NCBI RefSeq assembly: GCF_034424315.1
Contig: NZ_CP139972.1
Location: 7,510,501 to 7,574,500 of the forward strand
Source: Chitinophaga sancti
Lineage (GTDB): Bacteria > Bacteroidota > Bacteroidia > Chitinophagales > Chitinophagaceae
DNA length: 64,000 nucleotides
Direction of reading: 5' to 3'
This document shows, piece after piece, positions 8,297 through 16,608 of this stretch (position 1 is its first letter; every line of letters begins with the position of its first letter). Below the pieces are notes generated by a model. It did no database searches and was not told the origin of the DNA. It saw only the letters and a list, made by a program, of their open reading frames with translations. The translations under genes and the position numbers were made by a program.

Positions 8297-8635
8297 TCAA
8301 AATAAATTATAATGAGTATTGTTAGCCCCCGGAACTGCTTCAGTACAGCACCTTACGACATGTTCATAAGATGCTGCACCGATAAAAAAATGCAGTTTCG
8401 TTTGTATAACCTGTGTACGAACCACAGAAGTGCCAGTACCAGATTCACTGATAACAGTTACTGGAACTCATTTCATAATTACTATTTATGAAATGAGTTC
8501 TATTACAGATTGCGTGCATTGAACCAACCAGTATGAGTGGTTAATTGGACGCAGATACAAACAAATCAGGAAAAAGAATGGCGCGTAAACGGTATATGAA
8601 AGTTATATTAGTATGTAGTGGGATGGAGATAACGA
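8297..8635. other. Intergenic stretch with a perfect 15-bp hairpin
   Basis: No convincing gene is present. The one clear structure is an inverted repeat at 8464-8500: a GAACTCATTTCATAA arm, a 7-base loop and the exact reverse complement. No T-run follows on either strand, so it is not a standard terminator. It could be a recombination or regulatory site, or part of an RNA. The short plus-strand frame starting at 8545 runs into the gene on the opposite strand and looks spurious. Confidence 0.55.
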
Positions 8636-9037
8636 CTAAGCTTTATCCGGTGCCCGCCAGTGTTGCCTGGCTTCTTTACTCATCAGGTATTCGGTACTAT
8701 AAAACCCGGAGATGTATTCCTTTTGCAGAAACGGTTGTTTTAGCAAATCTGTTAGCACTGCTTCCGTAAAGGTAGTGATTCCATTGGTAATAATGTAATG
8801 TGCAATCGTACTGGTGTAGAACAGGGTAATCGTTTCATGATAGCCTGATTCATCTGTGTTTTGACCACCTACGCTTTCGTTATACTTTTTAATGCCATTG
8901 CTGATTTTTGCGATGGCCTGGGGTAGTGGATATTTCACACAATACCAGAGCGCCATCACGAAATGGTTTTCATGTGTCCACGCCGCTTTCGGCAATGTAC
9001 AGTTTTCAAATTGCTCAATCAGCTTCATCAGCTTCAT
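8636..9037 (-). CDS. Conserved hypothetical protein, co-transcribed with an Lrp regulator
   Basis: This encodes 133 residues, mostly helical and soluble. Recognisable elements are FENCTLPKAAWTHENHFVMALWY near the start, with a W-x-H-x3-H spacing that could bind a metal, and YHETITLFY later on. Similar small proteins occur in Bacteroidota and Proteobacteria without a known function. Its start codon overlaps the stop of the Lrp-type gene by four bases (ATGA), so translation is probably coupled and the regulator may control or respond to it. Confidence 0.7.
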   Translation of the reverse strand: MKLMKLIEQFENCTLPKAAWTHENHFVMALWYCVKYPLPQAIAKISNGIKKYNESVGGQNTDESGYHETITLFYTSTIAHYIITNGITTFTEAVLTDLLKQPFLQKEYISGFYSTEYLMSKEARQHWRAPDKA

Positions 9038-9477
9038 ATTTTGGCGTTTATTTCTTCTTTATAACTACTAAGAATAATCGTCGTGCTTGTGCGCGTAATC
9101 CCCTTTATCGCCTTTATTTTGCCTACTAGCAGCTGTTCCAGTGCTGTTGTATCCTGCACCAGTACTTTCAGCAGCAGGTCGCTATCTCCGGCCACATGGT
9201 GGCATTCCATCACTTCTTCCATCGCAATCAGCTGATCTTTTACGGGCGTATTTTTTGTATGGTCGATCCATACGTTGATATAGGCCATGAGATGTAGCGA
9301 CAGCTGCTCCCGGTTCACTTTGATGGTATAGCGATCAACAATCCCTGAACGGTCGAGTTTTCGCAATCTCTCTGTCACCGCCGGCAGGGAAAGATTGATC
9401 TTCCTGGCAATGTCCGCACCCGTGATCCGGGAGTTTTTGATGAGCAGCCTGAGTATTTTGCTATCGTAGTTATCCAT
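9034..9477 (-). CDS. Lrp/AsnC-family transcriptional regulator
   Basis: This 147-residue protein has the AsnC-type helix-turn-helix at its start (DSKILRLLIKNSRITGADIARKINLS, then VTERLRKLDRSGIVDRYTI) and a RAM ligand-binding domain after it (MAYINVWID, ECHHVAGDSDLLLKV, IKGITRTSTTIIL). The GDSDLLL motif is typical of the RAM domain, which usually binds amino acids and drives oligomer assembly. It is the first gene of a two-gene unit. Confidence 0.92.
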   Translation of the reverse strand: MDNYDSKILRLLIKNSRITGADIARKINLSLPAVTERLRKLDRSGIVDRYTIKVNREQLSLHLMAYINVWIDHTKNTPVKDQLIAMEEVMECHHVAGDSDLLLKVLVQDTTALEQLLVGKIKAIKGITRTSTTIILSSYKEEINAKI

Positions 9478-9578
9478 GGCTTATAATTGTAGAACAAAGA
9501 TAGCAAAGGCTTTATTTAATTTTGCGATCAGGGGATTATTAGAGCAGGTATTAGTTATAAGATAAATATGGCTTAATA

Positions 9579-10496
9579 TTAGCTGGCCAGGCTGGCTGGA
9601 ATTCCTACTGCGTAAGTTGTCGGCTTGAAATTAAAGCGTTTATTAAACTTACTGCTGTCGAAGATATAATCCCGGTCGTACTGGTAAGACATTTCCCTTA
9701 TTTCTTTCACAACAGGAATAAAGATGCCCATCAGCCCCATTACAAACTTTGAAAGGATATAATACTTTGGTTTTACTTCCATCAGGGCAGCTACTCTCTC
9801 AATAAACTCTTTTCCGGTTAGTTTTTCATCAGAAGTAGGTAAGTGCCAGACTTCTCCGTAAGCGTCAGCGGTATTGCCCAGGATAGCCGTGCCTTTTGCG
9901 GCATCCGGGGTATAGGTGAAGGTGTGTGTTTTATGTGCATCGCGCTGCCAGTAGGCGCTTTTGCCTTTCTTGAACTCTCCCTGTACCGTAATGGAGAGCA
10001 TACCGTTTTTTACATCAGGTCCATAGAAATCGGCGCTCCTGGCGATCAGGGCTTTCAGACCTTGTTGTTGAATTGCCTGCATGATCATGTTGTGCAGTGC
10101 CGCTCTTACCTGGCCTTTTTTGCTGGGAGGCGCGATCCTTGAGCTTTCGGTCATGTGGGGAATTTCGCTTTCAGCGTACATATATACATTATCCAGGAAT
10201 ACCAGTTTCGCATGGTGTTTCAGGCAGGCATCGATCACATTTCTCATGATCACCGGCCAGTCGCGGCGCCATACCTTGATATTGTATTCCAGGCCTACAG
10301 TGAGGTATACCACTTCAGAGCCGGCTACTGCACGGTCTACATCTGTGGCCAGGGTCAGGTTGGCAGGGAAAAGTTCATCATCACCATTTACCTGTACAGG
10401 CTTGCGGGCCACCAGGCGGATCTTATCAGTATAAGCTTTCAGTTCTTTTGCCAGCGGGGTACCAATAGCACCACCAGATCCAAGTATTGTTTGCAT
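9579..10496 (-). CDS. NAD(P)-binding epimerase/dehydratase-like oxidoreductase
   Basis: This 305-residue extended-SDR-like protein has a nucleotide-binding loop at its start (TILGSGGAIGTPLAKEL, a GxGxxG variant), followed by a second strand with LVARKPVQV. VYLTVGLEY, FLDNVYMYAES and ARSADFYGPDVKNG mark the substrate-side elements. The usual YxxxK catalytic pair is not clear, so it may be atypical or a reductase of the NmrA/epimerase fringe. It lies 57 bases downstream of a Crp-like gene on the same strand, and they may be co-transcribed. Confidence 0.78.
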   Translation of the reverse strand: MQTILGSGGAIGTPLAKELKAYTDKIRLVARKPVQVNGDDELFPANLTLATDVDRAVAGSEVVYLTVGLEYNIKVWRRDWPVIMRNVIDACLKHHAKLVFLDNVYMYAESEIPHMTESSRIAPPSKKGQVRAALHNMIMQAIQQQGLKALIARSADFYGPDVKNGMLSITVQGEFKKGKSAYWQRDAHKTHTFTYTPDAAKGTAILGNTADAYGEVWHLPTSDEKLTGKEFIERVAALMEVKPKYYILSKFVMGLMGIFIPVVKEIREMSYQYDRDYIFDSSKFNKRFNFKPTTYAVGIPASLAS

Positions 10497-10553
10497 ATCA
10501 ATTTGTTTTATGCAAATGTATCCCCGGCAGGACCTGAAAAATAATGATCCGGG

Positions 10554-11141
10554 TTAAGGTTTTTTAACCGGGATTAGCCTTTTTCTGATCCGGCTCAGGC
10601 TCTCGGGTGCAATACCCAGGTACTGAGCGATATAGCGCTGCGGAACGCGCTGCATAATTTCCGGCGTCTCTTCCAGGAGGTCCAGGAACTGTTTCTCCGG
10701 GCTGGAGGATAAGAGGGCTTTGGTGCGCCGGATGCTTGCCGCGGCAATACGTTCTATCAGCAGGTAAAAGAAGTCTGCCATGGCCCTGGATTCCTTCATT
10801 AAAGGCACCAGGTCTGAACAGGCAATGGTAAGCGTGGTGGTAGGAGTGAGGGTCTTAATGGTAGAAGAGGACACCGTCTTTTTAGAAAAACTCTCCAGGT
10901 CGGTGATGAATTCATTTTCGAAGGTAAAATTACAGGTACGCTCATTGCCAGCTTCATCTATGTAGAACTGGTGCAGGGCACCTTCTGTTACAAAGAATAC
11001 CTCATGCGCCACCTCGCCTGCATGGAGTAAGGTTACATTCCGCTTGAAATGTTGTTCTTTGAAGTAAGAAAGAATGTAGGCGGCTTCATCATCCGGCATC
11101 ACGACATCCTTCCTGAAGATCGAAATTAATTCGTTTGACAT
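10554..11141 (-). CDS. Crp/Fnr-family regulator (cyclic-nucleotide-binding fold)
   Basis: This 195-residue protein has a cupin-like sensor domain (HFKRNVTLLHAGEVAHEVFFVTEGALHQFY) followed by a C-terminal helix-turn-helix (IMQRVPQRYIAQYLGIAPESLSRIRKRL). That C-terminal form is common in the Bacteroidota Crp group. No FNR-type cysteine cluster is present at the N-terminus, so it is unlikely to sense oxygen through iron-sulfur. The target is unknown; the downstream epimerase-like gene is an obvious candidate. Confidence 0.88.
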   Translation of the reverse strand: MSNELISIFRKDVVMPDDEAAYILSYFKEQHFKRNVTLLHAGEVAHEVFFVTEGALHQFYIDEAGNERTCNFTFENEFITDLESFSKKTVSSSTIKTLTPTTTLTIACSDLVPLMKESRAMADFFYLLIERIAAASIRRTKALLSSSPEKQFLDLLEETPEIMQRVPQRYIAQYLGIAPESLSRIRKRLIPVKKP

Positions 11142-11304
11142 AAATTAGTATTTCCTGTATTCGTTTTCCGGTACCTGGTCAAAAACACGGGCGGGCACGC
11201 ATTCAAGATAGCAAAAATATAGAAGGTTTTTACTGAATAAATGAGGGTGCTCATATACTACTTTTATTAGCGCAGGACATTTTGGGTTAAACATCATCAT
11301 TCAT

Positions 11305-12213
11305 TTACGACCGGCTATATTGCTTGGGTTTCATCCCGATATGCTCCTGAAACACCCTGGAAAAATGACTCAGGTTGGTAAATCCCAACTGATACCCTAC
11401 ATCCGATACTGACAGGCTGCCTTCTTTCAACAAAAATGCCGCTTTTTTCATTCTGCATTCCTGGTAATAACTAAAGATGCTATTCCCAAAGATCTGTTTA
11501 AATAAAGATTTCAATTTCGTCGGACTCATATTCGCCGCCACCGCAAGTTCATTGATCACCGGCGGCGTATCCAGGTGTTCCAGCATCTCTTCTTTTATCC
11601 TGTAAAGGGTTTGAATATCCCGGCTATTCAGTGCATACAAATGTTTCTCCTCTCTTTTTTCCAACTCCATCAATAAGCGGCACACCAGTTCTTCTGCCTT
11701 TATCCGCAGGAAAAACATTTTGAATGGATCCTTTACACCTGTCTTCACGATCTCATTGACGATTTCCTGCAATGAAGGATAGATCACCTGCTCAAAGAAC
11801 AAAGGCTGGGTATTCTCCAGTAAACTTTGCAACACGGGCGATTTCTCCGACTGGTCAAACAAAGCGCTTAAATAATTTGAATCGACTTCTATATTGATGG
11901 TCGAGGTATGGGTATGTATAGGAATCACAGGACCCATGTTCATACTGGTGGTAGTAATCAATACAGCTGGTTGCTTTTCCGTTTCATCAAAGATATGCTG
12001 GAACTTAAAAAGGATCATGTTCCTGGGAGCATTGACCTCAGGGTTATCAATGACCATGTTTTCCTTCAGTTCATAATTCATGATCATCATCCGGATCTGT
12101 TCATTGAAGATATACCTGGTCACATATCCTTTACCAAATTGTTCGGGAATCTCCAGTTTTCTATCTTTTACAACAGTGCCAAATAAACGGGCGAGCACAT
12201 GTAGCACATCCAT
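11305..12213 (-). CDS. AraC-family transcriptional regulator
   Basis: This 302-residue protein has an N-terminal sensor region of about 200 residues without a recognisable fold and a C-terminal pair of helix-turn-helix units (PPVINELAVAANMSPTKLKSLFKQ, then VSDVGYQLGFTNLSHFSRVFQEH and GMKPKQYSRS). This is the typical AraC/XylS DNA-binding domain. The gene faces away from the flavoprotein remnant/MFS/oxidoreductase operon, which starts 94 bases beyond its own start, so it may regulate that operon. Confidence 0.9.
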   Translation of the reverse strand: MDVLHVLARLFGTVVKDRKLEIPEQFGKGYVTRYIFNEQIRMMIMNYELKENMVIDNPEVNAPRNMILFKFQHIFDETEKQPAVLITTTSMNMGPVIPIHTHTSTINIEVDSNYLSALFDQSEKSPVLQSLLENTQPLFFEQVIYPSLQEIVNEIVKTGVKDPFKMFFLRIKAEELVCRLLMELEKREEKHLYALNSRDIQTLYRIKEEMLEHLDTPPVINELAVAANMSPTKLKSLFKQIFGNSIFSYYQECRMKKAAFLLKEGSLSVSDVGYQLGFTNLSHFSRVFQEHIGMKPKQYSRS

Positions 12214-12307
12214 ATGGAAAGTCTGATACGACTATTTTTGTGTCAAAGGTAGCTATTTTGTCTCTGATGGATGCCGGAACTTTGTGGCGTAATCAAATCA
12301 TAACACC

Positions 12308-12484
12308 ATGAAAATAGCGATCCCCGGAGCAGGCTCCTTTGGCCTGACGATGGCCTCTTTGCGCCAGCAGCAGGGTATGGACATTGCCGTATACGAAAGA
12401 GACAAAGCCTCGCAGGCAAAGACCTGGCAAAATGGAGCGGCGACGCAGGAACCGGGATTTTCATTCAAAAAAAGATTTGAATGA
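12308..12484 (+). pseudogene. 5' remnant of an FAD-dependent monooxygenase (TetX/PHBH-like)
   Basis: From ATG 12308 to TGA 12484 the frame encodes 58 residues. It starts with a dinucleotide-binding fold: MKIAIPGAGSFGLTMASL with GxGxxG, then IAVYERDK with the acidic residue at the end of the second strand. This is how TetX-like flavin monooxygenases begin, but those run to about 380 residues. The sequence becomes unrelated after residue ~40 and ends in an ATGA overlap with the MFS gene. I read it as a deletion remnant, or a decayed gene whose start is still used to couple translation to the transporter. Confidence 0.55.
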
Positions 12485-13659
12485 ACGTACGACTACTGAT
12501 CCTTTTAGGGATAATTCTGATGAATGCTGTGGGAATGTCTGTGGTGCTGCCATTGTTGCCTTTCTTAGTAGGAAAGTATTTGCCGGTACAACAGGTAGCA
12601 CTGGGTATGAGTGCCTTGATGTCAGTCTTTGCTGTGTGTACTTTTATTGCATCTCCTATATTAGGTGCATTGAGCGACCGCTATGGACGAAGAAAGATCC
12701 TCATCATCAGCTTACTGGGTTCTGTTACAGGCTATGTATTGTTTGGGATAGGCGGGGCCTTATGGATACTTTTCCTGGGGCGTATTATTGATGGCCTTAC
12801 TGCCGGGAATATCAGTACCTTATTTGCCTACGTCTCTGATTCCACCAGCCCTGAAGAGCGTACGAAATGGTTTGGGTACATGGGCTCTGTAATGGGTGTG
12901 GGCTTATTAGCCGGACCTGCATTAGGTGGATTGTTAGGGGCTATTTCATGGTCATTGCCATTCTTTGTCACCGCTGGAATTATTTTTCTTTCATGCCTTG
13001 CTGTTTATTATTGGCTCCCTGAATCTTTACCTGCCCAAAAGCGGACTACACAATTGAGTATTGCCAGCCTGAATGTCTTTGCACATCTAAAAGGTTTTAA
13101 AGAGATCAGGATATTATTAATATTAGGTGTATTGTTTTATGCAGGGCTGGAAATCTTCCAGTTTAACTTCACCATTTTCCTGAAAGATATTTACAAATGG
13201 GGGCCAACTTATATTGGTGCTTTATTGACACTCGCTGGTGCCTGTGATATCGTGTCACGTGCTTTGTTACTGCCCTGCTTATTAAAGCGATTAAGTGAAA
13301 GAACCACAGCGAATATTGGATTGTTTGCATTAGCTACCGGGCTGGCGTTGATCATAGTCAGTGTGTTCCTGTCTTCTGTACTCGTCATTGCACTCGCTGT
13401 AATATGTATACTCGCTGGCGAAGGATTATTTGATCCCATTTACAATAGCAGGCTTTCCCAGTCAGTAGATGAAAGTGAGCAGGGAAAATTGCAAGGTGTC
13501 AATCAAAGTCTGCAGGCCTGTACGAGGGTATTGATTCCATTGGGTGCTGCTACTATTTATTATTATAGTCCGTCTGCATTATATGTGATGGCTACACTTA
13601 TTATCATCTTATCAATTATTATCCATGAAAAAAGTTTTAGTCACCGGCGCCACCGGTAA
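12481..13659 (+). CDS. MFS efflux transporter, TetA/DHA1-like
   Basis: This 392-residue inner-membrane protein has about twelve helices. The MFS loop motif is clear ([14 protein letters not shown] between helices 2 and 3), as is motif C-like sequence ([15 protein letters not shown]), which marks drug/H+ antiporters of the DHA1 group. The family exports tetracyclines, other drugs or metabolites; the substrate here is unknown. It overlaps the flavoprotein remnant by four bases upstream and the next oxidoreductase by 35 bases, so the three form one operon. Confidence 0.88.
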   Translation: MNVRLLILLGIILMNAVGMSVVLPLLPFLVGKYLPVQQVALGMSALMSVFAVCTFIASPILGALSDRYGRRKILIISLLGSVTGYVLFGIGGALWILFLGRIIDGLTAGNISTLFAYVSDSTSPEERTKWFGYMGSVMGVGLLAGPALGGLLGAISWSLPFFVTAGIIFLSCLAVYYWLPESLPAQKRTTQLSIASLNVFAHLKGFKEIRILLILGVLFYAGLEIFQFNFTIFLKDIYKWGPTYIGALLTLAGACDIVSRALLLPCLLKRLSERTTANIGLFALATGLALIIVSVFLSSVLVIALAVICILAGEGLFDPIYNSRLSQSVDESEQGKLQGVNQSLQACTRVLIPLGAATIYYYSPSALYVMATLIIILSIIIHEKSFSHRRHR

Positions 13660-14383
13660 TGTAGGTAGCCGTTTTGTACCTCGCTTGTTAGCGAAGGGAT
13701 ATGAGGTGCGTATTTTAGTGCGCCAGGCCATTACAACTGCAGCGGAAATTGTGATCGGTGATTTAGATGATGCCAATACCTTGCCCGCTGCTGTAGCCGG
13801 TATGGATGCGGTTATTCACATTGCCGCTTCCTATAACCCGGCGCATGATACCAATTTATCAGGCACCTTATCTCTTGCCCATGCAGCCATTGCTGCAGGT
13901 GTGCAGCGATTTGTTTTTGTAAGCACGGCAAAGGTATACCGGCCTGATTATGGTCGTCCTGCCAGGGAAGATGATGTATTGGCTATACATGAAGACAATG
14001 CCTACTTTGCCGGTAAGGTGGCCACAGAGCAGGCATTGCTTTCTTTAAATATAGATACCCGTATACTGCGTTTAGGTTTTGTATATGGTGATGGCGATAC
14101 GCATTTAGCAAGGATGAAAGGTCATTTTCATCCCGATGCAAAACTGCACATGGTGCATCACCTGGATGTAGCACAGGCATTGATACTGCTTTTAGAAAGG
14201 GATGGTCTGAATGGAGAAGTTTTCAACCTGGGAGATGATGCGCCTGTGAGTTTTCAGGAATTAGGATTGGCAACTCCTACTACTGAACCATTAAGGTATC
14301 CTTTTGAAGGGGTTATGGATACATCCAAACTTCGCAGCAGAACTGGTTTTAGATTGCTTGTTCCCCGTTATAAAAAGGAGTAG
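13625..14383 (+). CDS. NAD(P)-dependent oxidoreductase, atypical SDR/epimerase
   Basis: This 252-residue protein starts with a Rossmann motif ([21 protein letters not shown], GxxGxxG). [25 protein letters not shown] follows, and [17 protein letters not shown] holds the catalytic-type Ser/Thr and Tyr region; [12 protein letters not shown] provides the following lysine-bearing helix. It is somewhat short for the NAD-dependent epimerase family. Its start lies inside the MFS gene, so translation is likely coupled. Substrate unknown. Confidence 0.85.
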   Translation: MKKVLVTGATGNVGSRFVPRLLAKGYEVRILVRQAITTAAEIVIGDLDDANTLPAAVAGMDAVIHIAASYNPAHDTNLSGTLSLAHAAIAAGVQRFVFVSTAKVYRPDYGRPAREDDVLAIHEDNAYFAGKVATEQALLSLNIDTRILRLGFVYGDGDTHLARMKGHFHPDAKLHMVHHLDVAQALILLLERDGLNGEVFNLGDDAPVSFQELGLATPTTEPLRYPFEGVMDTSKLRSRTGFRLLVPRYKKE

Positions 14384-14431
14384 TTATTTCCCGGGGCGCC
14401 GTCAGGCTGCTCGTCGTGTTCTCTTCCCTGC

Positions 14432-14461
14432 TGTAACTTATTTTCAGTTGAACCGTTATAC
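14432..14461 (+). promoter_or_regulatory. Candidate ECF-sigma promoter for the RiPP operon
   Basis: TGTAAC (14432-14437) is followed after 16 bases by CGTTATA (14454-14460). This resembles the ECF-type promoters I recall from Bacteroidota (TGTAAC, about 16 bases, CGTnnTA). A TAnnTTTG box is absent from this stretch. It would start transcription about 70 bases before the precursor ATG. Pattern match only. Confidence 0.45.
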
Positions 14462-14538
14462 AAGCGACAACACCCACGATATATTCTGACTTGTAGCCGT
14501 AGCCGGGACATCAATTATCTCTTAAAAACACCCAAGGA

Positions 14539-14718
14539 ATGAAGCTTTCCAAATCACTTCTTAGCGCCATTATGATCGGCATCGCCGTTCAGACAACCGT
14601 CGTTTCCTGCTCGAAAGACGAACAGGTAAAACCCAAAAAAGCAGATCAGGCAAACAAACAAAGTGAGTCTAAACCAGTTGACAACCCGGATAGTTGTCCT
14701 GCTTGTGGAATGGGTTGA
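14539..14718 (+). CDS. Chryseobasin-like MNIO-class RiPP precursor peptide
   Basis: This short gene encodes 59 residues. Residues 1-24 look like a bacterial lipoprotein or Sec leader (MKLSKSLLSAIMIGIAV, then TTVVSC), the middle is a hydrophilic Lys/Gln/Ser-rich linker, and the peptide ends in PDSCPACGMG. A C-terminal CPxCGMG following a lipoprotein-like leader is what I recall for precursors modified by DUF692 multinuclear iron oxidases in Chryseobacterium and relatives. The gene lies 24 bases upstream of a DUF692 enzyme in the same direction. I infer that the two C-terminal cysteines (residues 53 and 56) are the modified ones. It is too short for most automatic gene callers. The alternative is a plain small lipoprotein, which would not explain the tail or the neighbour. 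Confidence 0.83.
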   Translation: MKLSKSLLSAIMIGIAVQTTVVSCSKDEQVKPKKADQANKQSESKPVDNPDSCPACGMG

Positions 14719-14742
14719 TTCACGTAAACTGATATTTAAACG

Positions 14743-15861
14743 GTGCCAAAGATACTCTCCGCTGTAGCCTGTAACCTGGATGCAAATATCCTCGCTGCCT
14801 GCCTTCCCCTGTTCGAAGAATCAAGGGTAGAAGCCATAGAATGGTCATTCGATGCCTTATATAAAGTGAAGGAAGTTCCTGGCTGGTTCAGGGAATTACT
14901 CAGCGCTTTCAGCGATGAAAATCGCCTGATCGGTCATGGCGTTTTCTTTTCGTTATTCTCAGGAAAATGGTTGCCTGAACAGGAGGCATGGTTGTCTCAT
15001 TTACAACAAACGGCCACCGAGTTCTCCTTCGATCACATCACCGAGCATTTTGGATTCATGACCGGCGAGGATTTTCATCATGGTGCACCTTTAAATATCC
15101 CTTACTCAAGCTCCACGCTCAACATTGGTAAAGACAGGCTTAAAAGGATCTACCATGCCTGCGGGCGCCCTGTAGGGCTGGAAAACCTGGCCTTTTCCTA
15201 TTCGCTTGACGAAGTAAAACGGCATGGCACCTTCCTGGAACAACTGCTTGAACCCGTCAACGGTTTTATTATCCTGGATCTGCATAACCTATTCTGCCAG
15301 TTGAAGAATTTCGATCTGGACTTTAATACCCTGATCAGTTTATATCCCCTGGATAAGGTGCGTGAGATCCACATCTCCGGCGGTAGCTGGGATGATTCTG
15401 CTGCCGCTCCTGATCGCAGTATCAGGAGAGATACGCATGATGAATCCGTGCCGCCGGAGGTATTTCAGCTGCTGGAAATGACAATTCCTCAATGCCCAAA
15501 TCTGAAATATGTAGTGCTGGAACAATTAGGCAACGGCCTGCAATCAACAGCAAGCAAACAGGGTTTCTACAATGATTTCCTGCAGATGCAGGAGATCGCA
15601 CAGCAACACAATTATAAAGAAGGCAATCCCTTTCTTCCATTAGAAAGCCTCCCCATTATAACAGGCGCCGCTATAGAAGACCTCCGCCTCTACCAGCAAC
15701 AGCTGGAACTATCCGCTATCCTGGAAAATGCCGGTACCTATGCCGAAGCCATGCAGCAGCTGCAACAATCTTCCTTAGCCCATTCCGACTGGAAAATAGA
15801 AGAATGGGAACCTTATATGATAGAAACCGCTGTTAAAATTGCCCGGAAGTGGAAGAAATGA
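14743..15861 (+). CDS. DUF692 multinuclear non-heme iron oxidase (MNIO) RiPP-modifying enzyme
   Basis: This 372-residue protein must start at the GTG (14743), because an in-frame stop lies six bases upstream. The TIM-barrel metal ligands typical of DUF692 are in order: His65 (IGHGVFF), Glu101/His102 (ITEHFGF), Glu147 (GLENLAFSY), Asp179/His181 (ILDLHNLFCQ), His210 (EIHISGG), Asp230/His232/Asp233 (RRDTHDES) and Glu260 (VVLEQLG). These enzymes oxidise cysteines in precursor peptides using a two- or three-iron centre. About 90 further C-terminal residues, helical and Gln/Glu-rich, extend beyond the barrel and may help recruit the peptide. No partner protein, RRE, protease or dedicated exporter gene lies next to it. 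The substrate is almost certainly the peptide encoded just upstream. Confidence 0.9.
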   Translation: MPKILSAVACNLDANILAACLPLFEESRVEAIEWSFDALYKVKEVPGWFRELLSAFSDENRLIGHGVFFSLFSGKWLPEQEAWLSHLQQTATEFSFDHITEHFGFMTGEDFHHGAPLNIPYSSSTLNIGKDRLKRIYHACGRPVGLENLAFSYSLDEVKRHGTFLEQLLEPVNGFIILDLHNLFCQLKNFDLDFNTLISLYPLDKVREIHISGGSWDDSAAAPDRSIRRDTHDESVPPEVFQLLEMTIPQCPNLKYVVLEQLGNGLQSTASKQGFYNDFLQMQEIAQQHNYKEGNPFLPLESLPIITGAAIEDLRLYQQQLELSAILENAGTYAEAMQQLQQSSLAHSDWKIEEWEPYMIETAVKIARKWKK

Positions 15862-15976
15862 TTATATCATTTTGAATTTAATGCAGGCCCATTCGAAATC
15901 TACTGCGATTTGGGCGTTTTTTAAATGGAAGTTGATACAATACCTAAGAAATGAAATTTGTTTTTATATTTATGGT

Positions 15977-16528
15977 ATGTCCACGTTAAATACCATTTCT
16001 GCATTGAGAGAAGGCGACCCTTCTGTTTTCAGTGACATCTTCCACGAGTTTCACAAGAAGGTCTATTTTTACGTGCTCTCCAAAACACACTCCCCATACA
16101 TCGCCGAGGAAACCACACAGATCACGTTCATTAAATTATGGAATTACAGGGCGCAACTGGATGATTCCGAACTGCTGGATAAATTAATCTTCCATATTGC
16201 CAAAGCAACTTTCATCGATTTGCTTCGTAAAGAAGCTGTGAAAGAACGCTTCCTGCAACAGGGGCCCCCTGCCAAAACTGATAGCGAGCACACACTGGAA
16301 GCCATTGCATCGAAAGAACTCATGTCGAGAGTAAAACAAGTCGTGGAGGAAATGCCTCCCATGAGAAGAAAGGTATTTGAATTAAGCAGGTATGAATTTA
16401 AAACCTATAAGGAAATTGCCGAACAATTATCGCTGTCTGTAAAAACGGTAGAAAATCATATGTCACTTGCACTCAATTATTTAAGAGAGCTGCTACTCTT
16501 CCTGCTCCTCTTATTTTACCTCCGCTAA
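15977..16528 (+). CDS. ECF-type RNA polymerase sigma factor
   Basis: I start at ATG 15977 (MSTLNTISALREGDPS), which matches family N-termini and gives 183 residues; the open frame reaches further upstream into the end of the MNIO gene. Region 2 is recognisable (VFSDIFHEFHKKVYFYVLSKTHSPYIAEETTQITFIKLW) and so is region 4 (MRRKVFELSRYEFKTYKEIAEQLSLSVKTVENHM). It is followed 80 bases later by a FecR-type anti-sigma gene and a SusC/SusD pair, the classical cell-surface-signalling arrangement of Bacteroidota. The last residues (LLLFLLLLFYLR) are unusually hydrophobic. It starts 115 bases after the RiPP enzyme gene. Confidence 0.9.
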   Translation: MSTLNTISALREGDPSVFSDIFHEFHKKVYFYVLSKTHSPYIAEETTQITFIKLWNYRAQLDDSELLDKLIFHIAKATFIDLLRKEAVKERFLQQGPPAKTDSEHTLEAIASKELMSRVKQVVEEMPPMRRKVFELSRYEFKTYKEIAEQLSLSVKTVENHMSLALNYLRELLLFLLLLFYLR

Positions 16529-16608
16529 AAAAATATTTCCCGGGCCATTAGGGGTAGGCCCTTTTTCAAACGATATTATCTTAAAGCGCCATTATTTAAC
16601 TGGAACTG

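Noticed and set aside
8545..8769. A 74-codon plus-strand frame
   Set aside because: It runs into the opposite-strand conserved hypothetical gene and has no homology-like features.
12384..12791. A 135-codon plus-strand frame across the flavoprotein remnant and MFS start
   Set aside because: The MFS frame has clear helices and motifs; this frame is arginine/cysteine-rich noise.
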